A program made the translations under genes and the position numbers. DNA of 64,000 nucleotides from Vibrio methylphosphonaticus (GTDB lineage: Bacteria > Pseudomonadota > Gammaproteobacteria > Enterobacterales > Vibrionaceae). Shown piece after piece: positions 42,368 to 51,307 of the stretch. The DNA is taken from positions 16,431-80,430 of the forward strand of contig NZ_JAMKMS010000021.1 of the NCBI RefSeq assembly GCF_023634655.1, in the 5' to 3' direction. A model generated the notes under the pieces. It was not told the DNA's origin. It worked only from the letters and a program-made list of their open reading frames with translations, and searched no databases. The first letter of the stretch is position 1; every line of letters begins with the position of its first letter.

Positions 42368-44467
42368 CTAGCTAAGGTCAATAGTGACGGATTCACCATC
42401 AACGGTAAGAAGTAACGTATCGCCTTCAACTTTATGCGATACTTCTACTTGCTGACCATTATTTTTGTTTGGCACCAACAGCGTTAAAATATTGTGCTGT
42501 TTAGCGGCTTTAAACTCAACTTCAACATGACGATGAACTTCTAGCCCTTCAAACTCATAAGGGTCAACCTCTCCAAAGCCTTCTACATTAGTAATAGAAG
42601 CAATGCGATCGGCTGATTCATTAATAAAGCTCACATCAAGGTGTGCTTTCTCGCCACGAATAGTAAACGCTTGATCTGCCACTTCGTTCGCAAACGTGGT
42701 GTGCATTAGCCAAGTCATGTCTTTTTCTTCAGTTAATGTGGCTTTATCTTGCATCACAAATAACTGACCTTTAACAAACCAAACTTTACGCTTGTAAGAC
42801 TCGATCTCTGGAACGAAATGCTTGTAAGAACTCGTTGCGTCTCCTTCAACCATTTTCACGTCAGATTCAGTATCGAAATTGGTAATGTTACCGCCGGCTT
42901 CAATACAGAAGCGATCTTGGTGACCTTCATAACCAGTATTTTTGTTCTCGCCGTATTGCCCTTTCCCACCAAACAAAGGAAGGTTCTTAGAGAACGTATG
43001 ACGACGCCATTTCGTATGCATATCAACACCAAAGCCACCATAGTAACCAGTGATTGATGCTAGCGTTTCTCCAAATGCATGTAAGGTAAATGCATTTTGA
43101 TCACCGTGCGAGTGGCTGATTGAACCAAACGGAGAGCTCTTAAAGACCATATGAATATGCTCATCACGCTCTGTCATTTTGCTATGGAATGCCGCCCAAC
43201 CGGTGATAGGGAATACCTTCAGCAATGGATCATTCGATGGTGCTTTTTCTTCAGGTGCATCCCAAAGAATATTAAAACGAAGATCGTCATACCCGAAATC
43301 CCACCAACCAAAGTTATAAAACTTAGTATGTGCTTCGGTATCGCGGCCTTTTAACTGATTGTAATACCATACGTACTCAGGCTTTTGGTTCACGCCCGCG
43401 TAGTGCTTAATATTGTAAGCTAGCTTTAATCCTGGGAAATCGCCAATTGATGACTGGTCACAAAAGCTTGCGCGCTTAGAGTGAACTGGCATGCAGTATA
43501 ATGGGAAGTCGCCGGTATTTTCATAGAACGTCTTGTTAAACATATCGACGCCGGTGTATGCCTTAAGCAAGTCAAATGCTTCGCCAAGGAACGCCGTTTG
43601 CGTGTTCCAGTAATCAGGACCTTCTGCCCAACCACCGTCTTCGCCACCCCATGGTGGGTAATGCACTGCGTAGTACTCTAATGCATACGCGATGTACTCA
43701 CCCGCTTTAGGGTGGTCATGGTACAAGGCGATACAAGTAGGAATAATCGCCGAAGAAATTGAACGTACACCATGGCTATTTAGTGGGTTGTTAAGCAGAT
43801 CAACCGTCACTTTAAGGTGGTGCATGATCTCATCTAAACGAACAACTAGCGCATCCTGAACGATTTGGCGCTCTTCATCACTAAAGTGACCGTGCAACCA
43901 ATCGTAGCCCCACGCCATCGCCGCAACGACACGGAATGCAGCTTCATCGTTATAACCGCGTGAAGTCACGCCGTCTGGATCATAGCTCGCCAACTTCAGC
44001 GTCCACGCCTTAGCTTTAGCAATCAGCTGTTCATCTTCTTGAACAATACCTGCAATAGCTAGGTTACGAGTTGCGTTGAGAGCCATTTGGCAATCGACAT
44101 ACATTTGTCGCCAATATGGTCGCCACAATGACGCCTTGCCTACCGTTTCTTCAGGATAAGCTTGAGGCTCTTCATAAGGGGTGGTTTCAAGGAATTTTGC
44201 TGTCGAATTTGTATAGAACTCATCAAACATACAGTGTGACTTATCAGCCTGAACGTTACGCTTAAATTCAGCTAAGTCTTCAGCTTGAACAAGAAGGCGT
44301 GGGCGTGCTTCGCTCAAACTGTCTAAAAATGACAAGTCAAAATCGCGCTTTTGTACTTCGATTGGGAGTAGATCTACTAAGTTACCCGCTGAAGTATCAT
44401 TCTCCAGCTTCATCTTTCTGATTGCATCAAGAGGTTCTTTATTACTCATGCTCACTCTCTTATTCAA
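42368..44467 (-). CDS. oalA: Oligoalginate lyase, PL15 (OalA-like)
   Basis: The 699-residue protein has no signal peptide, so it is cytoplasmic. Layout is an alpha/alpha-toroid domain (about 60-400: GYDWLHGHFSDEERQ, NPLNSHGVRSISSAI, DGGWAEGPDYWN) followed by a heparinase II/III-like beta-sandwich (about 430-699: FGSISHSHGDQNAFTLHAFGE). This is the PL15 exolyase architecture of OalA and Atu3025, which remove unsaturated monomers from alginate oligomers. The His and Tyr-rich barrel motifs are intact. Location next to an SSS importer and KDG genes supports it. An ATTGTANTACAAT site lies 30 bases before the start. The start could also be Met7. Confidence 0.87.
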   Translation of the reverse strand: MNKRVSMSNKEPLDAIRKMKLENDTSAGNLVDLLPIEVQKRDFDLSFLDSLSEARPRLLVQAEDLAEFKRNVQADKSHCMFDEFYTNSTAKFLETTPYEEPQAYPEETVGKASLWRPYWRQMYVDCQMALNATRNLAIAGIVQEDEQLIAKAKAWTLKLASYDPDGVTSRGYNDEAAFRVVAAMAWGYDWLHGHFSDEERQIVQDALVVRLDEIMHHLKVTVDLLNNPLNSHGVRSISSAIIPTCIALYHDHPKAGEYIAYALEYYAVHYPPWGGEDGGWAEGPDYWNTQTAFLGEAFDLLKAYTGVDMFNKTFYENTGDFPLYCMPVHSKRASFCDQSSIGDFPGLKLAYNIKHYAGVNQKPEYVWYYNQLKGRDTEAHTKFYNFGWWDFGYDDLRFNILWDAPEEKAPSNDPLLKVFPITGWAAFHSKMTERDEHIHMVFKSSPFGSISHSHGDQNAFTLHAFGETLASITGYYGGFGVDMHTKWRRHTFSKNLPLFGGKGQYGENKNTGYEGHQDRFCIEAGGNITNFDTESDVKMVEGDATSSYKHFVPEIESYKRKVWFVKGQLFVMQDKATLTEEKDMTWLMHTTFANEVADQAFTIRGEKAHLDVSFINESADRIASITNVEGFGEVDPYEFEGLEVHRHVEVEFKAAKQHNILTLLVPNKNNGQQVEVSHKVEGDTLLLTVDGESVTIDLS

Positions 44468-44496
44468 TGTTGTTTAACAAATTCAATATAAATCCT

Positions 44497-44509
44497 ATTG
44501 TAATACAAT
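44497..44509. promoter_or_regulatory. Palindrome ATTGTAATACAAT before oalA
   Basis: Perfect ATTGTA-N-TACAAT inverted repeat 30 bases upstream of the oalA start. It is the best copy of the motif recurring at this locus and the candidate FadR-type operator. Confidence 0.7.
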
Positions 44510-44608
44510 TACGTCTATGAGGCGATATTTAACCTCTCATTTTTGAAGTAAATATGTCATTTTACTTGTTGTAAGTTCAATCATAGACGTTGATACACAT
44601 TAGGGGAT

Positions 44609-44642
44609 AAAAAAGCCCATGCCTCGGGGGAGAACATGGGCC
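44609..44642 (-). terminator. Terminator after the ToaA-like gene
   Basis: On the minus strand GCCCATG pairs with CATGGGC around a 13-base loop, followed by TTTTTT. Confidence 0.8.
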
Positions 44643-44668
44643 AATAACTGTAGAGCGCTATTTGCTAT

Positions 44669-46432
44669 CTATTTATTTACAGCTAACGACTCTCTTGCGC
44701 CTGCTTTTGAAGCATTGACTAACAAAATACCGACGGTCAATACAATCGTACCGCACAAGACGAACAATAGTCGGCCTGTTGGTTCGTTTGGAATCAGAGC
44801 CATTGCCAAGATACCAAAGCCAGCGGTGCTAATTAGTTTACCAAGCATTGAGCGTTGTTTAGTGTCAAGGTCTTGTTGTTCTTCACCTTCAGCCACTACT
44901 GGTGTATTCCAGTTAATAAACAACTGGTCAACTTCTTGCTCACGCTCAGCTGATAAGCCTTTGTAGAAGCGCGTCGTTAGTACGAAGTAACCACCCGTAA
45001 ATATAACGTGAGCCGCTAAGCTTAGACCAACTTTCAAATCATTCCACTCACGTCCTGTTAGTGCTTGATCCAAACCAAATAGGTTTTCAATATGTTCTGC
45101 TTGTAGAGAAATACCGAAGATGTAAGAAACGAAACCAGCTACAACAAGTGTTGACCAACCAGCCCAGTCAGGCGTCTTGCGGATCCACATACCAAGTAGT
45201 GGTGGAATAAGCATTGGGAAGCCAATTAGAGCGCCGACATTCATTACAATATCAAACAAGCTTAAATGACGTAGTGAGTTAATAAACAAACCAATACTAA
45301 TGATTAAAATACCCATCATAATAGTGGTTATCTTACTGACAATAACCAACTCGCGCTGACTCGCTTCTTTACGAAGGATTGGGCTGTAGAAGTTCATTAC
45401 AAAGACACCAGCATTACGGTTCAAACCAGAATCCATTGAAGACATGGTTGCCGCAAACATTGCTGACATTAGAAGACCCACCATGCCCGCTGGCATCACA
45501 TTTTGAACGAATGCAAGGTAAGCAGCATCACCGGCTTTATCGCCCATAGAAGCATACTGCAAAGCAAAATCAGGCATGAATGCGCTAACGTACCAAGGTG
45601 GTAGGAACCAGATTAGTGGGCCAACAACCATTAGGATACAAGCAAGTCCTGCAGCCTTACGTGCGTTTTCACTGTCTTTAGCACAAAGGTAACGGTATGC
45701 GTTGATACTGTTGTTCATCACACCAAATTGCTTAACAAAGATGAAGACAACCCAAAGCACAAAAATGCTGACGTAGTTTAGGTTGTTACCTAACATAAAG
45801 TCGCCATCAAAATTCGCTACGATGTTTGAAATACCACCACCGTGGAAGTAAGCAGCAACCGCACAAGTAATCGTTACGGCCATGATAACGAGCATTTGCA
45901 TGAAGTCAGACGCAACTACGGCCCAAGAACCGCCTGTTACCGCCATTGCAACAAGTACAAGACCAGTCACCACAATTGTCGTTTCCATAGGAATATTGAA
46001 AACTGCCGCGACGAAAATCGCAAGACCGTTTAACCAGATACCTGCTGAGATAAGGCTGTCCGGCATACTTGCCCATGTAAAGGCTTGCTCTGATGACTTA
46101 CCAAAACGCTGACGAATCGCTTCAATGGCTGTAACCACTCGGAGCTGACGAAATTTCGGCGCGAAGTACATATAGTTCATGAAATAGCCAAATGCATTGG
46201 CCAAGAAAAGAATAACAATGACAAAGCCATCATTAAATGCGCGTCCTGCGGCTCCGGTAAACGTCCATGCTGAAAACTGTGTCATGAATGCGGTTGCACC
46301 AACCATCCACCACAACATCTTGCCGCCCCCTCTGAAGTAATCACTCGTGGACGTTGTAAATTTTCTAAACATCCAGCCAATAGCGATCAAGAAGAAGAAG
46401 TAGGCAAGAACAACAAGAGTTTCAATAGTCAT
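44669..46432 (-). CDS. SSS-family sodium:solute symporter (ToaA-like)
   Basis: The 587-residue protein has about 13-14 membrane helices in the LeuT-like SSS fold. FMTQFSAWTFTGAAGRAFNDG lies near 50 and AGMVGLLMSAMFAATMSSMDSGLNRNAGVF near 320 (the Na2-site region). Among characterised systems, ToaA-type SSS proteins import unsaturated alginate oligomers or DEH. It is clearly related to the second SSS gene at 53543. It has its own promoter region with an ATTGTANTACAAT site and a CRP-like box. Cargo is inferred from context. Confidence 0.85.
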   Translation of the reverse strand: MTIETLVVLAYFFFLIAIGWMFRKFTTSTSDYFRGGGKMLWWMVGATAFMTQFSAWTFTGAAGRAFNDGFVIVILFLANAFGYFMNYMYFAPKFRQLRVVTAIEAIRQRFGKSSEQAFTWASMPDSLISAGIWLNGLAIFVAAVFNIPMETTIVVTGLVLVAMAVTGGSWAVVASDFMQMLVIMAVTITCAVAAYFHGGGISNIVANFDGDFMLGNNLNYVSIFVLWVVFIFVKQFGVMNNSINAYRYLCAKDSENARKAAGLACILMVVGPLIWFLPPWYVSAFMPDFALQYASMGDKAGDAAYLAFVQNVMPAGMVGLLMSAMFAATMSSMDSGLNRNAGVFVMNFYSPILRKEASQRELVIVSKITTIMMGILIISIGLFINSLRHLSLFDIVMNVGALIGFPMLIPPLLGMWIRKTPDWAGWSTLVVAGFVSYIFGISLQAEHIENLFGLDQALTGREWNDLKVGLSLAAHVIFTGGYFVLTTRFYKGLSAEREQEVDQLFINWNTPVVAEGEEQQDLDTKQRSMLGKLISTAGFGILAMALIPNEPTGRLLFVLCGTIVLTVGILLVNASKAGARESLAVNK

Positions 46433-46492
46433 TTTTACAGCCTTTTAAAGTTTCATAATTAACTGACCTAAGCATACCGTAATCTGGCCCCA

Positions 46493-46505
46493 TTTGTACT
46501 ACAAT
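46493..46505. promoter_or_regulatory. ATTGTANTACAAT-type site before the ToaA-like gene
   Basis: TTTGTACTACAAT matches the consensus except at its first base. It lies 61 bases upstream of the start. Confidence 0.65.
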
Positions 46506-46515
46506 AAGTCTTTAT

Positions 46516-46531
46516 CGTGATCTAATTCTCA
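46516..46531 (-). promoter_or_regulatory. CRP-like site before the ToaA-like gene
   Basis: CGTGA-TCTAAT-TCTCA matches TGTGA-N6-TCACA in 8 of 10 conserved positions. It lies on the upstream side of the palindrome, the same order as before kdgF. Confidence 0.4.
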
Positions 46532-46642
46532 TGTTATTTTTTGCCAAAAAGCCCTAAAACACCTAAATAAACGTGAATCAGTTCAAATAACACGCCGAAT
46601 TAACCGAAATTAAACATCAAGCGCTCGCACATTAACATTTCA

Positions 46643-46655
46643 TTAATCATACAAT
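46643..46655. promoter_or_regulatory. Half-conserved copy of the locus motif
   Basis: TTAATCATACAAT keeps the TACAAT half. The identical 13-mer occurs 20 bases before dehR at 62539-62551. Confidence 0.35.
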
Positions 46656-46733
46656 TGATTACAAAGTAACGATTGCACTCAATTGATTAGTATGACAAAT
46701 GCCTTATAAGAATAGCAGACTGATATAACAAGC

Positions 46734-46764
46734 AAAAAAAACGAGCCATTAGGCTCGTTTTTTT
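46734..46764 (-). terminator. Terminator of the kdgF-kdgK-eda operon
   Basis: ACGAGCC pairs with GGCTCGT around ATTA, flanked by A- and T-runs on both strands. Confidence 0.9.
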
Positions 46765-46783
46765 CGACAGAGAATAGCAAAAA

Positions 46784-47407
46784 TTAGTTTACATGCTTAA
46801 CCGCATCACGAACTAGCTCGCCTAACTCATCCCACTTTCCTTCATCCATTAGCTTAGTCGGAACCATCCAAGTTCCACCACAAGCAAGCACAGAAGAGAT
46901 AGAGAGGTATTCATCTACATTTTTCAAACTTACTCCGCCCGTTGGCATGAAGTTCACAGGGTAAACTGCTGTCAATGCTTTAAGCATGCCAACACCGCCA
47001 GATGGCTCTGCAGGGAAAAATTTCAACGTGCGTAAACCCATTTCCATCGCTTGTTCAACAAGGCTTGGGCTATTCACGCCAGGTACAATTGCAACACCTT
47101 TATCAAGGCAGTACTGAACCGTACGAGGGTTAAATCCTGGGCTAACAATAAAGTCTACACCGGCCTCGATTGACGCATCGACTTGCTCGTTGGTTAATAC
47201 CGTACCTGAACCAATTAACATATCTGGAAATGCACTACGCATCGCTTTAATTGCGTCGATTGCACATTCAGTACGCAGCGTGATTTCTGCACATGGCATG
47301 CCATTTTCTACTAATGCGCGACCAAGTGGGATAGCATCCTCGACATTATTAATAGCGATCACAGGAATAACTTTTAAGTCTGCTAACTGTTCATTAAGTG
47401 TTTTCAT
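46784..47407 (-). CDS. eda: KDPG aldolase
   Basis: The 207-residue class I aldolase cleaves 2-keto-3-deoxy-6-phosphogluconate to pyruvate and glyceraldehyde-3-phosphate. Active-site motifs are AEITLRTE (base Glu near 41), IVSPGFNP, and the Schiff-base Lys in LKFFPAEPSGG near 130, then MPTGGVSL. It is last gene of the operon kdgF-kdgK-eda, 65 bases after kdgK, and supplies the final step of alginate or uronate catabolism here. Confidence 0.93.
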   Translation of the reverse strand: MKTLNEQLADLKVIPVIAINNVEDAIPLGRALVENGMPCAEITLRTECAIDAIKAMRSAFPDMLIGSGTVLTNEQVDASIEAGVDFIVSPGFNPRTVQYCLDKGVAIVPGVNSPSLVEQAMEMGLRTLKFFPAEPSGGVGMLKALTAVYPVNFMPTGGVSLKNVDEYLSISSVLACGGTWMVPTKLMDEGKWDELGELVRDAVKHVN

Positions 47408-47472
47408 GAATTTCGTCTCTGGTCTACTTTAGGATTTTAACTCGCTCAAGGACGCTAAAATCCTAACAAAAA

Positions 47473-48405
47473 TTAAAGAAATAGCTCTGGCATTACTTCG
47501 TTTGGAATAATCGCACCACGATATTGAATAACGGTACCCGCTACACAATGTCCGGAAAATGCAGCTTCACGGGCGTTTCCACCACACAAACGTTTAGCTA
47601 AGAAACCAGCACTAAAAGAATCGCCAGCCGCGGTTGTATCGACAATCGAAGTCACTTTGTTTGGAGCAACATAATTAGCGCCTTCGCCTTCAATGACTAA
47701 ACAGTCATCACCGCCACGTTTGATGACTAACTCTTTAACGCCAGCATTGACAGTACGTTCAATACATTGTTCAAGGTTTTCATCACCATACAATTCTTGC
47801 TCATCATCAAAAGTGAGTAGTGCAATGTCAGTTAACGACAGCATTTTGAGGTAGTATGATCTTGCATCACTTTGACTAGCCCAAAGCTTAGGTCGATAGT
47901 TATTGTCAAAAAATACCTGACCGCCCTTCGCTTTAAAATCAGCTAAGAATCGGAATAAAACGTTACGTCCATTTTCCGTTAGGATAGCTAAAGTAATACC
48001 ACTTAAGTACACCGCATCAAACTCTAGCAAAGCTTGAGTCAATTCCTGTTCATTCTCTTGGTCAAACAGATAACGAGCCGCTGCGTCATTACGCCAGTAG
48101 AAGAAGCTGCGCTCACCAGTACTGTCAGTCTCTATGTAATAAAGTCCTGGTTGTTTGTCATCCAAAATCTGAACAAGGCTAGTATCGATGTCTTCTGATT
48201 GCCATGCTGATAACATGTCAGAACTGAACGCATCTCGTCCCAGTGCCGTCACATAACTCGTTTTAACGTTATGTTGTTTTGTTAAGCGCGAGAGATATAA
48301 AGCGGTGTTCAGTGTATCGCCACCGAACGACTGTTTAAGCCCATCTTCTTTCGACTGAAGCTCAACCATGCACTCACCAATGACCGCGATGTTAAATGAT
48401 TTCAT
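47473..48405 (-). CDS. kdgK: 2-keto-3-deoxygluconate kinase
   Basis: The 310-residue PfkB-family sugar kinase has the substrate-side motif FGGDTLNTALYLSRL near 28 and the catalytic anion-hole motif DTTAAGDSFSAGFLA near 258. It phosphorylates KDG to KDPG. It lies 34 bases after kdgF and upstream of eda, which makes the assignment safe for a KDG pathway even though PfkB kinases are hard to tell apart by sequence. Confidence 0.92.
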   Translation of the reverse strand: MKSFNIAVIGECMVELQSKEDGLKQSFGGDTLNTALYLSRLTKQHNVKTSYVTALGRDAFSSDMLSAWQSEDIDTSLVQILDDKQPGLYYIETDSTGERSFFYWRNDAAARYLFDQENEQELTQALLEFDAVYLSGITLAILTENGRNVLFRFLADFKAKGGQVFFDNNYRPKLWASQSDARSYYLKMLSLTDIALLTFDDEQELYGDENLEQCIERTVNAGVKELVIKRGGDDCLVIEGEGANYVAPNKVTSIVDTTAAGDSFSAGFLAKRLCGGNAREAAFSGHCVAGTVIQYRGAIIPNEVMPELFL

Positions 48406-48439
48406 ATGCGTACCTTAGCAACTGAGATTGCACTATTGA

Positions 48440-48775
48440 TTATTTAAGAAAGTCTTCACGTGCTGGTGAAAATGCGTCCAGAAGAATACTGTCTTGCTCT
48501 AATGCTACCGCTCCATGACGGAAGTGCTTTGGTGCGATATAGGCATCACCTGCAGTCAGTACCATTTTCTGACCATCGACTTCCGCCTCAAAGCTACCAC
48601 TTACAACATAGCCGATTTGATCATGAATCTCATGAGAATGTGGCGCGCCTATTGCACCCTTATCGAAGTTCAAGTGCACCAACATCAACTCATCAGTGTA
48701 GCCGACGATTTTTCTCTTGATACCGTCACCCAGATCTTCCCATGGTGTCTCTTGATTCTTAAAGAAGGCGTTCAT
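48440..48775 (-). CDS. kdgF: KdgF-type cupin, unsaturated uronate linearisation
   Basis: The 111-residue single cupin has the metal-binding motif APHSHEIHDQIGYVVSG near 40-55 (His-x-His and Gln) and the second motif YIAPKHFRHG near 85. KdgF converts 4,5-unsaturated monouronates from alginate or pectin to the linear keto-form. I start at the ATG at 48775 (MNAFFKNQETPW). An upstream in-frame ATG and a TTG exist, but GGAG fits this one best. It is first gene of the operon, with a palindrome and CRP-like box upstream. Confidence 0.9.
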   Translation of the reverse strand: MNAFFKNQETPWEDLGDGIKRKIVGYTDELMLVHLNFDKGAIGAPHSHEIHDQIGYVVSGSFEAEVDGQKMVLTAGDAYIAPKHFRHGAVALEQDSILLDAFSPAREDFLK

Positions 48776-48849
48776 AGTCATATTCTCCAAATTAATTGTT
48801 CAGTCAATCTGTCTCTTTGATTTATTGATATCATAGTTGAACAAGTCGA

Positions 48850-48862
48850 TTTGTAATACAAT
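48850..48862. promoter_or_regulatory. ATTGTANTACAAT-type site before kdgF
   Basis: TTTGTAATACAAT differs from the consensus only at its first base. It lies 75 bases upstream of the kdgF start. Confidence 0.7.
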
Positions 48863-48875
48863 AACTCTTTATTTG

Positions 48876-48891
48876 TGTGATTGAGATCAAG
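48876..48891. promoter_or_regulatory. CRP-like site in the kdgF/oalB intergenic region
   Basis: TGTGA-TTGAGA-TCAAG has a perfect left half and a three-of-five right half. It would explain catabolite control of both directions. Confidence 0.45.
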
Positions 48892-49029
48892 TTTGATACG
48901 TGAAAATGTCGAATCCGTCATTATAGCAAAATCGACAAATTGAGTTTAATCAATAAAAATCAACAATTTAACAAAATCATCGTGATGCACATCATTATTT
49001 AGCCAATAAATAGTACAATTAAAACTGCT

Positions 49030-49042
49030 ATTGTATTACTTT
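49030..49042. promoter_or_regulatory. Motif copy before oalB
   Basis: ATTGTATTACTTT has a perfect left half and a partial right half, 44 bases upstream of the oalB start. Confidence 0.5.
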
Positions 49043-49085
49043 ATAGCGAGTTTGAATTCAACTTGTCATAGCGGTGAGATAGAAC

Positions 49086-51305
49086 ATGATTACAAAACCA
49101 CTTTTGTTAACAGATGCTGAAATAGAACTTCTTCACCAAGAAGTCGGGCGTCCAAGTCTAATGGGACAAACGATTGAAGCGCACAAAAATGAAGTAGACG
49201 CATTCATGATTTTGCCACTCGATGTGCCTGAACATGGTGAAGCAGGCGGGTATGAGCACAATCGTCATAAACAGAACTACATCAATATGAATTTAGCGGC
49301 GCGACTCTTCTTGATAACAAAAGAGCAAAAGTACGCGTCGTTTGTTACTGAATTATTAAGCCTATACGCAGACAAGTACTTAACGTTTGGTTTTCATGTT
49401 CAAAAAAACACCAACCCAACTGGGCGTTTATTCCACCAAATTCTCAATGAACATTGCTGGCTTATGTATTCAAGCTTAGCATATTCATGCGTAGCTTCAT
49501 CAATGACTGCCGAACAACGCCAACATATTATTTCCCGTCTATTTGAACCTATGCTTGATATGTTCACGGTAAAGTATGGCCATGATTTTGACCGCATTCA
49601 CAACCATGGGATTTGGGCCGTTGCCGCTGTCGGTATTTGTGGATTAGTGATCGGCAAGCGTGAGTACCTCGAAATGTCGATTTATGGACAAAATCGTAAC
49701 GAAACGGGTGGGTTCCTTGCGCAAATATCAAAATTATTTGCACCTTCCGGCTACTACATGGAAGGACCTTATTACCATCGTTATGCCATCCGTCCTTTGT
49801 GTGTCTTCGCAGAGGTGATCCACCGTCACATGCCAGAAGTCGATATCTATAACTACAAAGATAAGGTCATTGGTAATACGGTTGAAGCTCTCCTTTCAAC
49901 GGCTTACCCTAACGGTGCGTTCCCTGCTCTTAATGATGCATCAAGAACGATGGGCATTACCGACATGGGCGTCAAGGTCGCATTGAGCATGTACGCCAAA
50001 CACTACGCATCTCCTAACACACTCTCGCTTGGTTCTCATATTCTAAGTATGGCGAAGATTCAAGGCGCGGTATGGATGCACCCATGTGGTTTGGCGCTAT
50101 CTAAGAGCTATGAGGCCGTCTCTTCAGAGCAAGAAATTGGATTACCGTTTTGGCCAAGCACTGAACTCTCAGAAGGGCCTAATGGCGACCGTGGTGCGCA
50201 AGGCTTTATCCGCATGCGCGATAACCATGGTGACGTGACTCAATTAGTGATGAACTACGGTCAGCACGGTATGGACCACGGTCATTTTGATACCTTAGGT
50301 ATCACTTATTTCAATCGTGGTCATGAAGTTTTACGCGAGTATGGCTTCTGTCGTTGGGTGAATGTCGAACCTAAATTTGGTGGACGCTATCTTGACGAAA
50401 ATAAATCTTACGCCCGCCAGACTATTGCTCATAACTGTGTAACCATTAATGAGCGTTGTCAAAATGACTTCAACATAAAGCGCGCCGACGCTGTCCATGG
50501 TTTACCTCACTTCTTTAAAGTCGAGGATGAGAAAATGGCTGGGATGAGTGCGTTTGCTAATGACCATTATGACGGCTTTGAAATGCAACGAAGTGCATTT
50601 TTATTGCAACTGGAAGAGCTAGAATCACCTTTACTCCTTGATCTATATCGCTTAGAACCTGGCGAGAATAGCCAAGGTCAACACCAATATGACTATTCGC
50701 ATCAGTATGCTGGTCAAATCATTCGCACTAATTTTGACTACAACAGCCACCAAGAAGTCAGCCCGCTCGGGAACGATTTTGGTTATCAGCACTTATGGAA
50801 CATCGCGTCGGGTCAAGCGAAAAAATCGGCATTGGTGAGTTGGCTACAAGATAATAGCTACTACACTTGGCTAGGCACCAGTTCAAATGCAAATACCGAT
50901 TCGAACTCTAGCTGTGGTGACATCATCTTTACTCGCACAGGGGCGAACGACCCGAGTTTTAATACTCGTAGTGAACCTGCCTTCATTTTACGCAGTCACG
51001 GACAATCAACACTGTTTGCATCAGTGTTGGAAACCCATGGTTACTTTAACGAAGAATTTGAACAATCCGTGAATGCTCGAGGGCTGGTCAAAGATATTGA
51101 GGTCATTGGCCATAACCAAGTCGCATCTATTGTTCAGATTTCAACGGAGAAATCCTCCGTTATTGTCATGATCAGCAATCAACCTGATGCGAATGAAAAC
51201 ACAGAACATAACGTAACATTTAACGAAAAAACATACCGTTGGACTGGCTTCTATGCTCTAGAGATCATTCGATCACAAGCCACTAAGACGTTGCAGGAGA
51301 AATAA
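49086..51305 (+). CDS. oalB: Oligoalginate lyase, PL17 (OalB-like)
   Basis: The 739-residue protein has no signal peptide. It has an alpha/alpha-barrel domain (about 1-340) with FDRIHNHGIWA (Asn/His near 172) and SGYYMEGPYYHRYAI near 220 (catalytic Tyr candidate). The heparinase II/III-like beta-sheet domain (about 370-739) has GQHGMDHGHFDTLG and the zinc or Tyr region ARQTIAHNCVTINE. This is the arrangement of PL17 exolyases such as Alg17c and OalB/OalC. It releases monouronate from alginate oligomers in the cytoplasm. The stop is two bases before oalC. Confidence 0.9.
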   Translation: MITKPLLLTDAEIELLHQEVGRPSLMGQTIEAHKNEVDAFMILPLDVPEHGEAGGYEHNRHKQNYINMNLAARLFLITKEQKYASFVTELLSLYADKYLTFGFHVQKNTNPTGRLFHQILNEHCWLMYSSLAYSCVASSMTAEQRQHIISRLFEPMLDMFTVKYGHDFDRIHNHGIWAVAAVGICGLVIGKREYLEMSIYGQNRNETGGFLAQISKLFAPSGYYMEGPYYHRYAIRPLCVFAEVIHRHMPEVDIYNYKDKVIGNTVEALLSTAYPNGAFPALNDASRTMGITDMGVKVALSMYAKHYASPNTLSLGSHILSMAKIQGAVWMHPCGLALSKSYEAVSSEQEIGLPFWPSTELSEGPNGDRGAQGFIRMRDNHGDVTQLVMNYGQHGMDHGHFDTLGITYFNRGHEVLREYGFCRWVNVEPKFGGRYLDENKSYARQTIAHNCVTINERCQNDFNIKRADAVHGLPHFFKVEDEKMAGMSAFANDHYDGFEMQRSAFLLQLEELESPLLLDLYRLEPGENSQGQHQYDYSHQYAGQIIRTNFDYNSHQEVSPLGNDFGYQHLWNIASGQAKKSALVSWLQDNSYYTWLGTSSNANTDSNSSCGDIIFTRTGANDPSFNTRSEPAFILRSHGQSTLFASVLETHGYFNEEFEQSVNARGLVKDIEVIGHNQVASIVQISTEKSSVIVMISNQPDANENTEHNVTFNEKTYRWTGFYALEIIRSQATKTLQEK

Positions 51306-51307
51306 CG

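Larger units (their letters stand above)
46433..46783. promoter_or_regulatory. Upstream region of the ToaA-like gene
   Basis: No gene is seen. It contains the operator-like sites at 46493-46505 and 46643-46655, a CRP-like box at 46516-46531, and the eda terminator at its right end. Confidence 0.5.
48776..49085. promoter_or_regulatory. Divergent control region, kdgF operon and oalB-oalC
   Basis: It holds motif copies at 48850-48862 and 49030-49042, a TACAAT half-site at 49014-49019, and CRP-like boxes at 48876-48891 and, weaker, near 48981-48996. No gene is seen. Confidence 0.6.
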